From assembly GCA_036498265.1 (NCBI GenBank), contig DASYFT010000002.1:1-64000 (forward strand): DNA of 64,000 nucleotides. The letters are read 5' to 3'. Within the stretch, counting starts at the first letter, position 1. Every line of letters starts with the position of its first letter. This DNA is from Palsa-744 sp036498265 (lineage in GTDB: Bacteria; Actinomycetota; Thermoleophilia; Solirubrobacterales; Solirubrobacteraceae). A program made the position numbers and the translations under genes. Shown here piece after piece: positions 41,512-50,428 of the stretch. Below the pieces are notes generated by a model, which ran no database searches, was not told where the DNA came from, and worked only from the letters and a program-made list of their open reading frames with translations.

Positions 41512-42510
41512 TCAGCCGCGCAGCTCCAGCGGCGCGCCGCTGAACTGCGTCATGGCCTGCAGCTCGGCGATCCGGGCCTCGATCTCGGCGCCGGTCAGGC
41601 GCTCGACCCGCTCGGTGCCGAACTCCTCGACGTTGAAGGACGCGAGCACCGTCGCATGGGCCATGGCGCGGCGCAGCAGCGCCTCGTTGAGCTCGCGCGG
41701 GCCCGCCCCGGCGCCGTCCTCGCCTGCGCCCTCGAGCTGCGCGGCGATGTAGCCCACGAGGCCACCGGCGAACGTGTCGCCGGCGCCGGTCGGGTCGATC
41801 ACGCTCTCCAGGGGGTAGGCGGGCAGCGCGAAGAAGCCCGTTCGGGTGACGAGCGCCGCTCCGTACTCCCCCTGCTTGGCGACGACAACCGTCGGACCGC
41901 CGCCCGATCCGGCGCCACTGCCGGGTGCCCAGGAGAGGATCTCGCGAGCCGCCGAGACGAGGCTCGGCTTACCGGTGAGCTGGCGCAGCTCCGCGTCATT
42001 GAGGATCACGCAGTCGACGCTCTCGATCGCGCGGACGAGCGACTCCCGCGCGGTATCGATCCACAGGTTCATCGAGTCGAGCGCCACGAAGCGGGCGTCC
42101 GGCATCTGGGCGCGCACGGCCCGCTGCAGCTCCGGCTGGATGTTCGCCAGGAACAGCACGTCGCTCGAGCGGGAGCTCTCGGAGAGCTTCGGCTCGAAGC
42201 CCTCGAAGACCCCCAGCTGGGTGTCGAGCGTCTCGCGCGAGTTGAGGTCCCAGCCGTACTCGCCCCGCCAGAAGAAGGTCCTGCCACCCGCCACGCGCTC
42301 GACGTCCGAGACGTCCACGCCGCGGCGCCGCATCACGTCCAGCTGCTCCTCGCCGAAGTCGTCCCCGACGGGTCCCACCACGTGCACGTCGGCGAAGAAC
42401 GACGCTGCGAGCGCGAAGTGGACAGCCGCTCCGCCCAGCATCCGCTCGCGCTCGCCGAAGGGGGTCCTGACGGCGTCGTAGGCGATCGATCCGACCACGG
42501 TTATCGACAT
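41512..42510 (-). CDS. PfkB-family sugar/nucleoside kinase
   Basis: 332 aa, ribokinase fold. VVGSIAYDAVRTPFG N-terminus, GGAAVHFALAASFF substrate region, VILNDAELRQLTG, and the PfkB signature DPTGAGDTFAGGLVGY with the catalytic Asp. Gly/Ser-rich insert at about 196-206. Substrate cannot be told; adenosine/sugar kinases of this type in the class are often near central metabolism genes. TAAGGT lies 8 nt before the ATG. Confidence 0.88.
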   Translation of the reverse strand: MSITVVGSIAYDAVRTPFGERERMLGGAAVHFALAASFFADVHVVGPVGDDFGEEQLDVMRRRGVDVSDVERVAGGRTFFWRGEYGWDLNSRETLDTQLGVFEGFEPKLSESSRSSDVLFLANIQPELQRAVRAQMPDARFVALDSMNLWIDTARESLVRAIESVDCVILNDAELRQLTGKPSLVSAAREILSWAPGSGAGSGGGPTVVVAKQGEYGAALVTRTGFFALPAYPLESVIDPTGAGDTFAGGLVGYIAAQLEGAGEDGAGAGPRELNEALLRRAMAHATVLASFNVEEFGTERVERLTGAEIEARIAELQAMTQFSGAPLELRG

Positions 42511-42518
42511 GGGCGGGC

Positions 42519-42524
42519 ACCTTA
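42519..42524 (-). promoter_or_regulatory. -10 hexamer TAAGGT for the PfkB kinase gene
   Basis: Minus-strand TAAGGT ends 8 nt before the ATG at 42510. Confidence 0.42.
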
Positions 42525-42609
42525 GACGACACGCTGGCCGATGCGCGGGGCCGCACGACCGCCTGCCCCACCGGCCCCAGCCGCCTCCGTGCCGGCGCCG
42601 GTACTCCGA

Positions 42610-42615
42610 TAGCCT
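42610..42615 (+). promoter_or_regulatory. -10 hexamer TAGCCT for the quinone oxidoreductase operon
   Basis: TAGCCT ends 8 nt before the ATG at 42624; divergent from the PfkB promoter. Confidence 0.48.
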
Positions 42616-42623
42616 CGCACCCG

Positions 42624-43577
42624 ATGCGAGCGATCCAGATGACGGAGTTCGGCGGCCCCGAGGTGCTCGAGCTGGTCGAGCTCCCCAGACCCGAGCCGGG
42701 ACCGGGCGAGATCCTGATCAGGGTCACGCGAGCCGGCATGAACTTCGCCGACACGCACACCCGCACGAACTCCTACGTCCAGAAGGCCACGCTGCCGCTG
42801 ATCCCGGGCGGCGAGGTGGCGGGCGTCCGAGTTGACACCGGGGAGCGGGTCGTCGCGCTGGTGGGCAGTGGGGGCTACGCCCAGTACGCCACCGCGCCCG
42901 AGCGGCTCACGTTCCCGATACCCGACTCGATCGACGACGGCACCGCTCTCGCGATGATCGTCCAGGGAGTCACGGCCTGGCACCTGTACCGGACCGCCGG
43001 CCGGGTCGGAGACGGCGAGAGCGTGGTGGTCCACGGCGCCGCCGGCGGTGTCGGCTCGCTCGCCGTGCAGCTCGGGCACCCGCTCGGAGCCGGCCGCGTG
43101 ATCGCCACCGCGTCCGCCGAGTCCAAGCGCGAGCTCGCTGTCCGGCTGGGCGCCGACGCGGCGGTGGATCCGGCCGCCGAGGGGCTGACCGATCGGCTGA
43201 TCGAGGCCAACGGCGGGGCGCCGGTGGACGTCGTCTTCGAGATGTCCGGAGGCGAGGTGTTCGACGCCTCCTACAGGGCGCTCGCGCCGTTCGGCCGGAT
43301 CGTCGCCTACGGCATCGCGACGAACCAGCCCAACGACGTCTCCACCGGCTCTCTGCTGCGGCACTCGCGTGCCGTCGTCGGCTTCTATCTGTTCCACTGC
43401 CTCGAGAGGCCCGGGATGTTCGAGCAAGCCCTCTCGGAGCTGTTCGCCCGCGCCGCCAGGGGGGAGCTGGAGGTCATCGTCGGTCACACCTATCCGCTGG
43501 AGCAGGCCGCGCAGGCGCAGATCGACCTGCGTGCCCGGCGGACCACAGGTAAGCTCCTGCTCGACCCGTCCGAGTGA
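42624..43577 (+). CDS. NADPH:quinone oxidoreductase-like MDR protein
   Basis: 317 aa, zinc-free medium-chain dehydrogenase/reductase. GroES-like N domain (MNFADTHTRTNSY, PLIPGGEVAGV), Rossmann domain with HGAAGGVGSLAVQLG (NADPH loop) and the C-terminal strand GKLLLDPSE. No catalytic-zinc Cys/His set, which fits quinone reductases or enoyl reductases. Stop overlaps the GTG of the helicase gene (GTGA). Confidence 0.9.
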   Translation: MRAIQMTEFGGPEVLELVELPRPEPGPGEILIRVTRAGMNFADTHTRTNSYVQKATLPLIPGGEVAGVRVDTGERVVALVGSGGYAQYATAPERLTFPIPDSIDDGTALAMIVQGVTAWHLYRTAGRVGDGESVVVHGAAGGVGSLAVQLGHPLGAGRVIATASAESKRELAVRLGADAAVDPAAEGLTDRLIEANGGAPVDVVFEMSGGEVFDASYRALAPFGRIVAYGIATNQPNDVSTGSLLRHSRAVVGFYLFHCLERPGMFEQALSELFARAARGELEVIVGHTYPLEQAAQAQIDLRARRTTGKLLLDPSE

Positions 43578-45016
43578 GCAAGTCCTTCGCCGATCTCGGG
43601 CTCTCCGAGTCCACACTCCACGCGCTGCGCGATGTCGGCTACGAGTCGCCCAGCCCGATCCAGGAACAGGCGATCCCGGCGCTGCTGGAGGGTCGCGACG
43701 TGATCGGCCAGGCGCAGACGGGGACGGGCAAGACCGCGGCCTTCGGGCTTCCGATCATGCAGTACATCGATCCTTCCGAGCAGTCCGTGCAGGCTCTCGT
43801 GCTCACGCCCACGCGCGAGCTGTGCATCCAGGTCACCCAGGCCCTGCGCACATACGGCGCCCATACCGGCATCGACGTGGTGGCAGTCTTCGGTGGCGCC
43901 CCGATCCGCACGCAGCAGGCTCAGCTACGCGCCGGCGGCCACGTCGTCGTGGGCACGGTCGGGCGCGTGCTGGACCTGATCTCGCGTCATTCGCTGGTCC
44001 TCCACGACTGCCGCTTCGTGGTCCTCGACGAGGCCGACGAGATGCTCGACCTGGGCTTTCTCGAGGACGTGGAGAGGATCCTCTCGCTGACACCGTCGAG
44101 CCGCCAGACGGCGCTGTTCTCCGCCACGATGCCCGGGCCGATCCGCACGCTGGCAGACCGCTACATGTACGACCCCACGGTCATCCAGGTCGAGGCCGCC
44201 ACGCTGACGATAGACACCGTGGCCCAGTTCCAGCTGCCCGTCGACGCCAAGAGCAAGCCCGACAAGCTCGTCGAGGTGCTGCGCGCGGAGATGGGTGGAG
44301 GGGACTCGGATCAATCGATCGTGTTCGTCCGGACCAAGGTGCGCTGCGAGCAGCTGTTCCGGACGCTTCGCGACCGGGGGATGAACGTCCGAGCGCTCCA
44401 CGGCGACATGTCGCAGGGCTCGCGCGACGGCGTGATGCTCGCGTTCAAGGCCGGGCGGGTGCCGATCCTGGTCGCGACCGACGTCGCGGCGCGGGGTCTG
44501 GACATCTCGACCGTCACGCACGTGATCAACTACGACGTGCCAACCAGCCCGGACACCTACGTGCACAGGATCGGGCGAACCGGGCGCGTCGGGCGCTCCG
44601 GCCGGGCGATCACGTTCGTGGAGGACCGCCAGAAGCGCGAGCTGCAGGCGATAGAACGGCACATCGGGACGTCGATCGCGCAGTGGGAGAAGGGGGCGGT
44701 CGCGCCGCCGACGCCCGTGCGCGAGCGTCCCCGCCGGCATTCCAAGCCGCGGCTGTCGGGGCGCAGCGACGGCGAGCCCTACACCAAGCTGATGCTGGAC
44801 GGCGGCCGCGCCGCCGGGCTGAAGGTGGCCGACATCGTGGGAGCGGTTACCTCCTCCACCGGGCTGGATGGGGAGGCCGTCCGCGACGTGCTGGTGCTCG
44901 ACCGCTACTCGTTCCTGTCCGTCCCGGCCGCCGACGCCGAGCGCGTGATCGACGCGCTCGACGGACAGGCCGTCCACGGCCGGGCGCTCAGCCTCGAGCG
45001 CGTGAAGGTAAGGTAG
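43574..45016 (+). CDS. DEAD-box RNA helicase with DbpA-like C-terminal domain
   Basis: 480 aa, GTG start. Q motif SPIQEQAIPALL, motif I AQTGTGKTAAF, Ia LTPTRELCIQV, II VLDEADEML, III SATMPG, V ATDVAARGLDIS, VI HRIGRTGRVGRSG. Residues about 400-480 (KLMLDGGRAAGLKVADIVGAV ... LDRYSFLSVPAADAERVIDAL) form a DbpA/CsdA-type RNA-binding domain, so a ribosome-assembly or cold-adaptation role is likely. Coupled to the oxidoreductase upstream and 4 bp from the cyclophilin gene downstream. Confidence 0.94.
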   Translation: MSKSFADLGLSESTLHALRDVGYESPSPIQEQAIPALLEGRDVIGQAQTGTGKTAAFGLPIMQYIDPSEQSVQALVLTPTRELCIQVTQALRTYGAHTGIDVVAVFGGAPIRTQQAQLRAGGHVVVGTVGRVLDLISRHSLVLHDCRFVVLDEADEMLDLGFLEDVERILSLTPSSRQTALFSATMPGPIRTLADRYMYDPTVIQVEAATLTIDTVAQFQLPVDAKSKPDKLVEVLRAEMGGGDSDQSIVFVRTKVRCEQLFRTLRDRGMNVRALHGDMSQGSRDGVMLAFKAGRVPILVATDVAARGLDISTVTHVINYDVPTSPDTYVHRIGRTGRVGRSGRAITFVEDRQKRELQAIERHIGTSIAQWEKGAVAPPTPVRERPRRHSKPRLSGRSDGEPYTKLMLDGGRAAGLKVADIVGAVTSSTGLDGEAVRDVLVLDRYSFLSVPAADAERVIDALDGQAVHGRALSLERVKVR

Positions 45017-45020
45017 GCCC

Positions 45021-45479
45021 ATGTCGACCGCCACCATGCAGACCACGGAAGGCCCGATCGTCTTCGAGCTCTTCGACGGGGACGCGCCGGCCACCGTCGA
45101 GAACTTCCGCAAGCTCGCCGCCGACGGCTTCTACGACGGGCTGACCTTCCATCGCGTGATCAAGGACTTCATGATCCAGGGCGGCTGCCCGCAGGGCACC
45201 GGCACGGGCGGCCCGGGCTACACCTTCGAGGACGAGATCAACACGCACAAGGTCGTACGCGGCGCGCTCGCGATGGCCAACGCGGGGCCTGACACGAACG
45301 GCTCGCAGTTCTTCATCGTCACCGCCGACGCGGCCCCGTGGCTCGACGGCAAGCACACCGTCTTCGGCCAGGTGACCGATGGGATGGACGTGGTGGACAA
45401 GCTCGAGGCCGTCCAGACCGATGCGGGCGACCGTCCGAGCGAGCCGATCGGAATCAGCTCGATCGAGCTCAGCGAGTAG
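45021..45479 (+). CDS. cyclophilin-type peptidyl-prolyl isomerase
   Basis: 152 aa, cytosolic single-domain cyclophilin. FHRVIKDFMIQGGCPQGTGTGGPGY (catalytic Arg in FHRV), ALAMANAGPDTNGSQFFIV, LDGKHTVFGQV. No signal peptide. AAGGTAAGG at the helicase 3' end serves as the ribosome-binding site, 4 bp gap. Same mRNA as the helicase is likely, linking protein and RNA folding. The usual drug-binding Trp is replaced in LDGKHTVFG, as in many bacterial forms. Confidence 0.94.
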   Translation: MSTATMQTTEGPIVFELFDGDAPATVENFRKLAADGFYDGLTFHRVIKDFMIQGGCPQGTGTGGPGYTFEDEINTHKVVRGALAMANAGPDTNGSQFFIVTADAAPWLDGKHTVFGQVTDGMDVVDKLEAVQTDAGDRPSEPIGISSIELSE

Positions 45480-45593
45480 TCCTTCTCATCGCTGCTGCGG
45501 CTCGCCGCACCGGCTCGGCGGCGCCGCGCTGCGCGATCCTCGTCGGAGTAACCTTCATCACAAGAGGGTCGAACTAGCGCAGGGGAGGGTCAG

Positions 45594-47144
45594 ATGGCCA
45601 CGGTCGAGCAGCAGGTAGCGGAGACTCAGAACGGCGCGACGGCGGGCATCGCGGGGCAGATACCCGTCGAGAATCCGGCGACCGGCGAGACGATCGCCAC
45701 CGTGCCAGACCTGGGCGCCGAGGCGGTGGCCGAGATGGCCGCCCGCGGCCGGGCCGCCCAGCCCGAGTGGGAGGCGTACGGCTTCGATGGCCGCTCACGT
45801 GTGATGAGGCGTGCCCAGAAGTGGCTGATGGACAACGCTCCGAGGGTCATCGAGACGATCGTCTCGGAGACCGGCAAGACGCACGAGGACGCGGAGTTCG
45901 CCGAGATCGGCTACGCCGGCAACGCGTTCGGCTTCTGGGCGAAGGAGGGCCCCGCCTACCTGGCCGACGAGAAGGTCAAGTCGAGCCAGGTGCTGGTGAA
46001 GGGCAAGAAGCTCGTGCTGCGCTTCCAGCCGCTCGGGCTGATCGGCGTGATCGGCCCGTGGAACTACCCACTGACGAACTCCTTCGGCGACTGCATCCCG
46101 GCGCTCATGGCCGGCAACAGCGTCATCCTGAAGCCGTCGGAGATCACCCCGCTGACCTCGTTGCTGATGGCCGACGGGCTGCGCGAGTGCGGCCTGCCGG
46201 AGAACGTGCTGCAGATCGCCACCGGGCGTGGACAGACCGGCGCCGCGCTGGTCGAGCAGGTTGACATGATCATGTTCACGGGCTCCACCCGGACCGGTAC
46301 GAAGGTGGCGGAGGCGGCCGCACGGCGGCTGATCCCGGCCTCGCTGGAGCTCGGCGGCAAGGACCCGATGCTGGTGCTCTCCGACGCCGACCTCGAGCGC
46401 GCGGCCAACTTCGCGACCTACTACTCGATGCAGAACGCCGGGCAGACGTGCATCTCGATCGAGCGCGTGTACGTCGAGGAGCCCGTTTACGACGAGTTCG
46501 TGGCGAAAGTGTCCGAGAAGGTCAGCGCGCTGCGCGTCGGCAAGCCGGAAGGCTTCGGATCGGTCGAGGTCGGAGCGATCACCTTCGCGCCCCAGCTCGA
46601 CACGATCAAGGACCACGTCGCGGATGCCGTGCAGAAGGGCGCGCGCGTCCTCACGGGCGGTAACCAGGTCCAGAGCCCCGGTCGCTTCTTCGAGCCGACG
46701 GTGCTCGTCGACGTCGACCACTCCATGAAGATCATGACCGACGAGACGTTCGGGCCGACGCTCCCGATCATGAAGGTCCGCGACGCGGACGAGGCGGTGC
46801 GGCTGGCGAACGAATCGCCGTACGGGCTGGGCGCGTCCGTCTTCTCGCGCGACACCGCGCGGGGCGAGGCGATCGCGCGGCGGCTGGAGGCCGGCGCTGC
46901 CAACGTCAACGACGCGATGATCAACTACACCGTGCTCGAGCTGCCGATGGGCGGCGCGAAGGCATCGGGGCTGGGCTCCAGGCACGGGGCGGGGGGAATC
47001 CGCAAGTACAGCTCGCAGCAGGCGATCGTCGTGACGAAACTGGCGATGAAGAAGGAACTGTTCATGTACCCCTACAAGAGCCGCACCTCGCGGCTGCTGG
47101 CGGGGCTCTTCAAGTTCATGTACGGCCGCGGCAGGCGCCCGTAG
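45594..47144 (+). CDS. succinate-semialdehyde dehydrogenase-type aldehyde dehydrogenase
   Basis: 516 aa, NAD(P)-dependent ALDH. Active-site residues are all there: N157 in GPWNYPL, E252 in LELGGKDP, C286 in NAGQTCISIERVYV. Overall like mycobacterial GabD2-type enzymes, with a C-terminal extension (about 490-516, FMYPYKSRTSRLLAGLFKFMYG) that may touch the membrane. With glutamate decarboxylase at 30323 it supplies two of three GABA-shunt steps; no GABA transaminase is in the window. GGGAGGG ribosome-binding site just before the ATG. Substrate assignment is inference. Confidence 0.85.
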   Translation: MATVEQQVAETQNGATAGIAGQIPVENPATGETIATVPDLGAEAVAEMAARGRAAQPEWEAYGFDGRSRVMRRAQKWLMDNAPRVIETIVSETGKTHEDAEFAEIGYAGNAFGFWAKEGPAYLADEKVKSSQVLVKGKKLVLRFQPLGLIGVIGPWNYPLTNSFGDCIPALMAGNSVILKPSEITPLTSLLMADGLRECGLPENVLQIATGRGQTGAALVEQVDMIMFTGSTRTGTKVAEAAARRLIPASLELGGKDPMLVLSDADLERAANFATYYSMQNAGQTCISIERVYVEEPVYDEFVAKVSEKVSALRVGKPEGFGSVEVGAITFAPQLDTIKDHVADAVQKGARVLTGGNQVQSPGRFFEPTVLVDVDHSMKIMTDETFGPTLPIMKVRDADEAVRLANESPYGLGASVFSRDTARGEAIARRLEAGAANVNDAMINYTVLELPMGGAKASGLGSRHGAGGIRKYSSQQAIVVTKLAMKKELFMYPYKSRTSRLLAGLFKFMYGRGRRP

Positions 47145-47151
47145 GGGGCGA

Positions 47152-47832
47152 TCAGGGACGGCTGGGCTCGGCGGCTCGCCTGAGTGAGACGCCGAGCAGC
47201 CGCTCCAGCTGGGGGATCGTCGACTCGGCGCTCGTGTGGTGGATCACCGCCATGCCCAGCTCGGTTGCGGGGGTCAGGTTGAACGGCAGGTCGTCGACGT
47301 AGACACAGTCCTCCGGGCGGACGCCTGCCCGCTCGGCGCCGAGCTCGTACATCCGCCGCGAGGGCTTGCGGATGCCCTCCTCGGCAGAGATGACCACGCC
47401 GTCGAACAGCTGCGCGAACAGCTCGCGCGGGTAGCGGTGCACGCCCCACGAGTTCGAGACCAGGCCGGTGCGGATGCCGGCGTCGTGCGCAAGGCGGACC
47501 GCGTCGAGCATCGCCTCGTCGGGCTCCACTCCGGCGAACAGCCCGTCGATCAGGCCGTCCGGTGGCACCCCCACCATCTCCGCGAAGGCGGTCTCGAAGG
47601 CGCTCTCGTCGAGCGCACCGGTCTCCAGCGCGATGAGCAGCTCACGGGCGGCCGGGTCCTCACGGAAGCGCCCCAGCAAGCTCCGCGGCTCGATCTGCGC
47701 CTGCGTGCAGTAGGCGTGGAAGGACGTGAACAGGTTGCTCGTCAGCACCCCGCCCCAGTCGATCAGGAGGCCGGTGCGCCGCCGCTCAGGCGGCTGTGCC
47801 TGATCGCCGGCCTCGCCGGGGTCAGCCGCCAT
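47152..47832 (-). CDS. HAD-superfamily hydrolase (subfamily IA)
   Basis: 226 aa. Motif I is LLIDWGGVLT: the nucleophile Asp is kept but the second, acid/base Asp is Gly, as in some HAD-IA hydrolases (epoxide hydrolase N domain/DFGGV type). Motif II GLVSNSWG, motif III Lys in IRKPSRRMY, motif IV VYVDDLPFNL. Could be a phosphatase with altered chemistry. Overlaps the phosphotransferase gene by 11 bp (ATGGCGGCTGA) and is surely co-translated with it; ACAD10-like proteins fuse the same two families. Confidence 0.86.
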   Translation of the reverse strand: MAADPGEAGDQAQPPERRRTGLLIDWGGVLTSNLFTSFHAYCTQAQIEPRSLLGRFREDPAARELLIALETGALDESAFETAFAEMVGVPPDGLIDGLFAGVEPDEAMLDAVRLAHDAGIRTGLVSNSWGVHRYPRELFAQLFDGVVISAEEGIRKPSRRMYELGAERAGVRPEDCVYVDDLPFNLTPATELGMAVIHHTSAESTIPQLERLLGVSLRRAAEPSRP

Positions 47833-48907
47833 ATGCCACCTGCTCGGCCTGGCGCGCCAGCTCGAGGACGCCCTCGCCGAACTGCTTCAGATAGGGGTCA
47901 TCGGTCGTGCCGGCGATCGCGCGCTTGTAGTTGCCCTCCATGAACACGACGCTCTTCCACAGTGCCAGCGTCGTGTACCAGCGGATGTCGCTCATCGAGC
48001 GGCCTGAGAGCTCCTCGTACCGGGCGATCAGCTCAGCCCGCGTCGGGAACCCCTCCGCCCGCGTGACACTGCCGAGATGCTCGCGGAGCCCGACCTCGGG
48101 GTCGCCGGCATCCGTCCACATCATGTTCAGGTAGCCGAGGTCGGCCAGGGGGTCGCCGATCGTGGCCATCTCCCAGTCGAGCACCGCAGCCAGCCGTGCC
48201 GGCGAGCCGGCGGCGAACATCGTGTTGCCGAGGCGGTAGTCGCCGTGGACGATCGTGGCGGGCCCCGAGCTCGGCAGGTTCTCGGCCAGCCAGCTTCCGA
48301 CCCCCTCGACGGCCGGTATCTCGCGAGTCCTGTTCAGGTCCCACAGGCCTTTGAAGCGCCGCAGCTGGCGTTCCAGGTAGCCGGTCGGCTTGCCGAAGCC
48401 CTCGAGGCCCGCCGCGCGCCAGTCCACGGAGTGGATCTCCACGAGCGCCTCGATCAGCTCGTCGCCGATCCTGCGCCGTTCGGAGGGCGTGTCGAGCGGC
48501 GCCGGGACGCTGAAGACGATCGGCTCTCCCTCGATCCGCTCCATCACGTAGAACGGCGCTCCGATCACGTCCGTGTCCGAGCACACGGCCAGGACCTCGG
48601 GGACCCGTGCCACCGTGGCCGCGAGCGCGCGCAGCAGGCGGGCCTCACGCAGGACGTCGTGGGCGCTCGGCGGCAACGGCGGGCGGGGGGGACGGCGCAG
48701 CACGACCTCCGTGCCTCCCCGGCGGATGAGGTAGGTCACGTTGGAGTGGCCCTCGCCGATCGGGGACGGCTCGATCGGCCCCTCGCCGACCCCGTGAGCG
48801 TCGAGGAAACGCTCCAGGCCGTCCAGCACGAGCAGCGGAGGGCGGCTGTTTGCGCGGCCGTCCGCAGCGCTCTGGACAATGTCGTCTACCGCGATCGGGG
48901 CGCTCAC
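47822..48907 (-). CDS. phosphotransferase (APH/choline-kinase fold, ACAD10-type)
   Basis: 361 aa, GTG start at 48907. Kinase-fold motifs: GEGHSNVTYLI, VVLRRPP (Lys-equivalent region), catalytic VHGDYRLGNTMF and metal site VLDWEMATIGDPLADLGYLN. This subgroup is often next to acyl-CoA dehydrogenase or HAD genes; ACAD10/11 relatives phosphorylate 4-hydroxyacyl-CoAs. Here it pairs with a HAD protein. TAGCGT lies 8 nt before the GTG. Divergent from the glycoside hydrolase. A much longer open frame upstream is antisense to that hydrolase. Confidence 0.9.
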   Translation of the reverse strand: MSAPIAVDDIVQSAADGRANSRPPLLVLDGLERFLDAHGVGEGPIEPSPIGEGHSNVTYLIRRGGTEVVLRRPPRPPLPPSAHDVLREARLLRALAATVARVPEVLAVCSDTDVIGAPFYVMERIEGEPIVFSVPAPLDTPSERRRIGDELIEALVEIHSVDWRAAGLEGFGKPTGYLERQLRRFKGLWDLNRTREIPAVEGVGSWLAENLPSSGPATIVHGDYRLGNTMFAAGSPARLAAVLDWEMATIGDPLADLGYLNMMWTDAGDPEVGLREHLGSVTRAEGFPTRAELIARYEELSGRSMSDIRWYTTLALWKSVVFMEGNYKRAIAGTTDDPYLKQFGEGVLELARQAEQVAYGG

Positions 48908-48915
48908 ACCGCCGA

Positions 48916-48921
48916 ACGCTA
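48916..48921 (-). promoter_or_regulatory. -10 hexamer TAGCGT for phosphotransferase-HAD
   Basis: Minus-strand TAGCGT ends 8 nt before the GTG at 48907. Confidence 0.45.
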
Positions 48922-48964
48922 CATAGACCGCAACCTTCTCTGCGCCGAGGTGTCTCAAGCAACC

Positions 48965-50422
48965 ATGTCCAAGATCAGGAACCTCCCCCTCACTCTGCTT
49001 CTGAGCGTCGTCCTGCTCGCCGCGGTGGCCTGTGGCGACGCCCTCGCATCGCACGGCCAGACGACCTACTTCGAGGCCTCCAACGAACTCCTCGACGCGA
49101 AGACCCGCCCCCGCGCGTTCCAGCAGATGGAGGCGCTCGGCGTCCATGCGCTGCGCGTGGAGCTCTACTGGGCCAATGTCGCCCCCGGTCCCGACAACGC
49201 CACCCATCCGAACTTCAGCGCGGAAAACCCCAACCTCTACTACGCATGGGGCCCGTATGACGCCGTGCTGGCGGAAGCCCAGCGGCTGCACTGGCCGGTC
49301 CTGCTGACCGTCACCGCGCCGGCGCCGCGGTGGGCGACGTCCAACCGCAAACGGCCCTACATCACGCGGCCGAGCGACAAGGACTTCAAAGAATTCATGA
49401 CCGCCGTGGGCAGGCACTTCGGATCCAAGGTCTCGGTCTACTCGATCTGGAACGAGCCCAACCACCCGGCGTTCCTGCTGCCCCAGTGGAACGCCAACGG
49501 CACACCGGCCTCGCCGCGCATCTACCGCGGCCTCTACCAGGCCGGCTACGAAGGCCTGCAGGCCGCCGGGCTCGCGCACCCCAAGGTGCTCTTCGGCGAG
49601 ACGGCGCCGACGGGGTACTCGTCGGTGAAGAGCCTGCTGCGCAGAGAACACGGCCGCGCGCTGCTGCACGACGTGGCGCCGCTCGAATTCATGCGCACGG
49701 CGCTCTGCCTGAACACCCACTACCGCAAATCGGGCTCCTGCGGCCCGCTTCAGATCGGCGGCTACGCCCACCACGCGTACACGCTCCCCGCCGGCCCCTA
49801 CTACGTCGACCCCAACCGTGACGACGTGACCCTCGGCGCGCTCTCGCGCCTGTCCCGCGGGCTCGACCTGGCCGCCCGCGCGCACGCGATCCCGGGGCAC
49901 GTGCCGATCTACCTGACGGAGTTCGGGGTCCAGAGCAAGCCCAACAGGCAGCTCGGCGTCGCCGTCGCCCAGCAGGCCGAATTCGACGCGATCGCCGAGC
50001 GCATCGCCTGGTCCAACGGCCGGGTCGTCGCGTTCTCGCAGTACTTGCTGCGCGACGACCCGCTCGGCGGCCCCGCCGGGGCGAGCGCGCGCGGCGGCGT
50101 GGTCGGGTTCCAGACGGGCCTCGAGTACGTCAACGGCAGGCCCAAGCCGCTGTTCTTCGGCTGGCCCGTGCAGATGACGGTCAGCCGCAGCGGCCATGGC
50201 TTCTCGCTTTGGGGCCTCGTGCGGCCCAGCACCGGGTCCACCCGGCTCACGGTGCTGGTGCGCGGCAAGAGCTCCAAGCGCTGGCGCACGCTGAAGACGG
50301 TCACGACCAACAGCTCCGGCTACTGGGCGCTGCACTCCTCCGTGCAGGGCGCCTACTGGCGCGTGCGCTGGACGAGCCCGTCCGGCAAGCGCTACGAAGG
50401 CCCCGGGATCAAGGCGTTCTAA
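48965..50422 (+). CDS. secreted clan GH-A glycoside hydrolase-like protein
   Basis: 485 aa. Signal peptide (about 1-27, IRNLPLTLLLSVVLLAAVACGDALA); AVAC is a weak lipobox, so either SPase I cleavage after ALA or a lipoprotein is possible. TIM-barrel (about 30-385) with acid/base Glu in YSIWNEPNHPAF and nucleophile Glu in PIYLTEFGVQS, like GH5/GH39. C-terminal beta-sandwich (about 400-485). Glycan target unknown. Uses GAA and AAA codons more than neighbours, a mild sign of different origin. Divergent from the phosphotransferase gene. Confidence 0.86.
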   Translation: MSKIRNLPLTLLLSVVLLAAVACGDALASHGQTTYFEASNELLDAKTRPRAFQQMEALGVHALRVELYWANVAPGPDNATHPNFSAENPNLYYAWGPYDAVLAEAQRLHWPVLLTVTAPAPRWATSNRKRPYITRPSDKDFKEFMTAVGRHFGSKVSVYSIWNEPNHPAFLLPQWNANGTPASPRIYRGLYQAGYEGLQAAGLAHPKVLFGETAPTGYSSVKSLLRREHGRALLHDVAPLEFMRTALCLNTHYRKSGSCGPLQIGGYAHHAYTLPAGPYYVDPNRDDVTLGALSRLSRGLDLAARAHAIPGHVPIYLTEFGVQSKPNRQLGVAVAQQAEFDAIAERIAWSNGRVVAFSQYLLRDDPLGGPAGASARGGVVGFQTGLEYVNGRPKPLFFGWPVQMTVSRSGHGFSLWGLVRPSTGSTRLTVLVRGKSSKRWRTLKTVTTNSSGYWALHSSVQGAYWRVRWTSPSGKRYEGPGIKAF

Positions 50423-50428
50423 AGGCGC

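Noticed and set aside
47822..50335. 837-codon minus-strand open frame
   Set aside because: Only the left part, to 48907, has protein-like sequence with kinase motifs; the rest is antisense to the glycoside hydrolase and is Arg/Gly/Ala low complexity.
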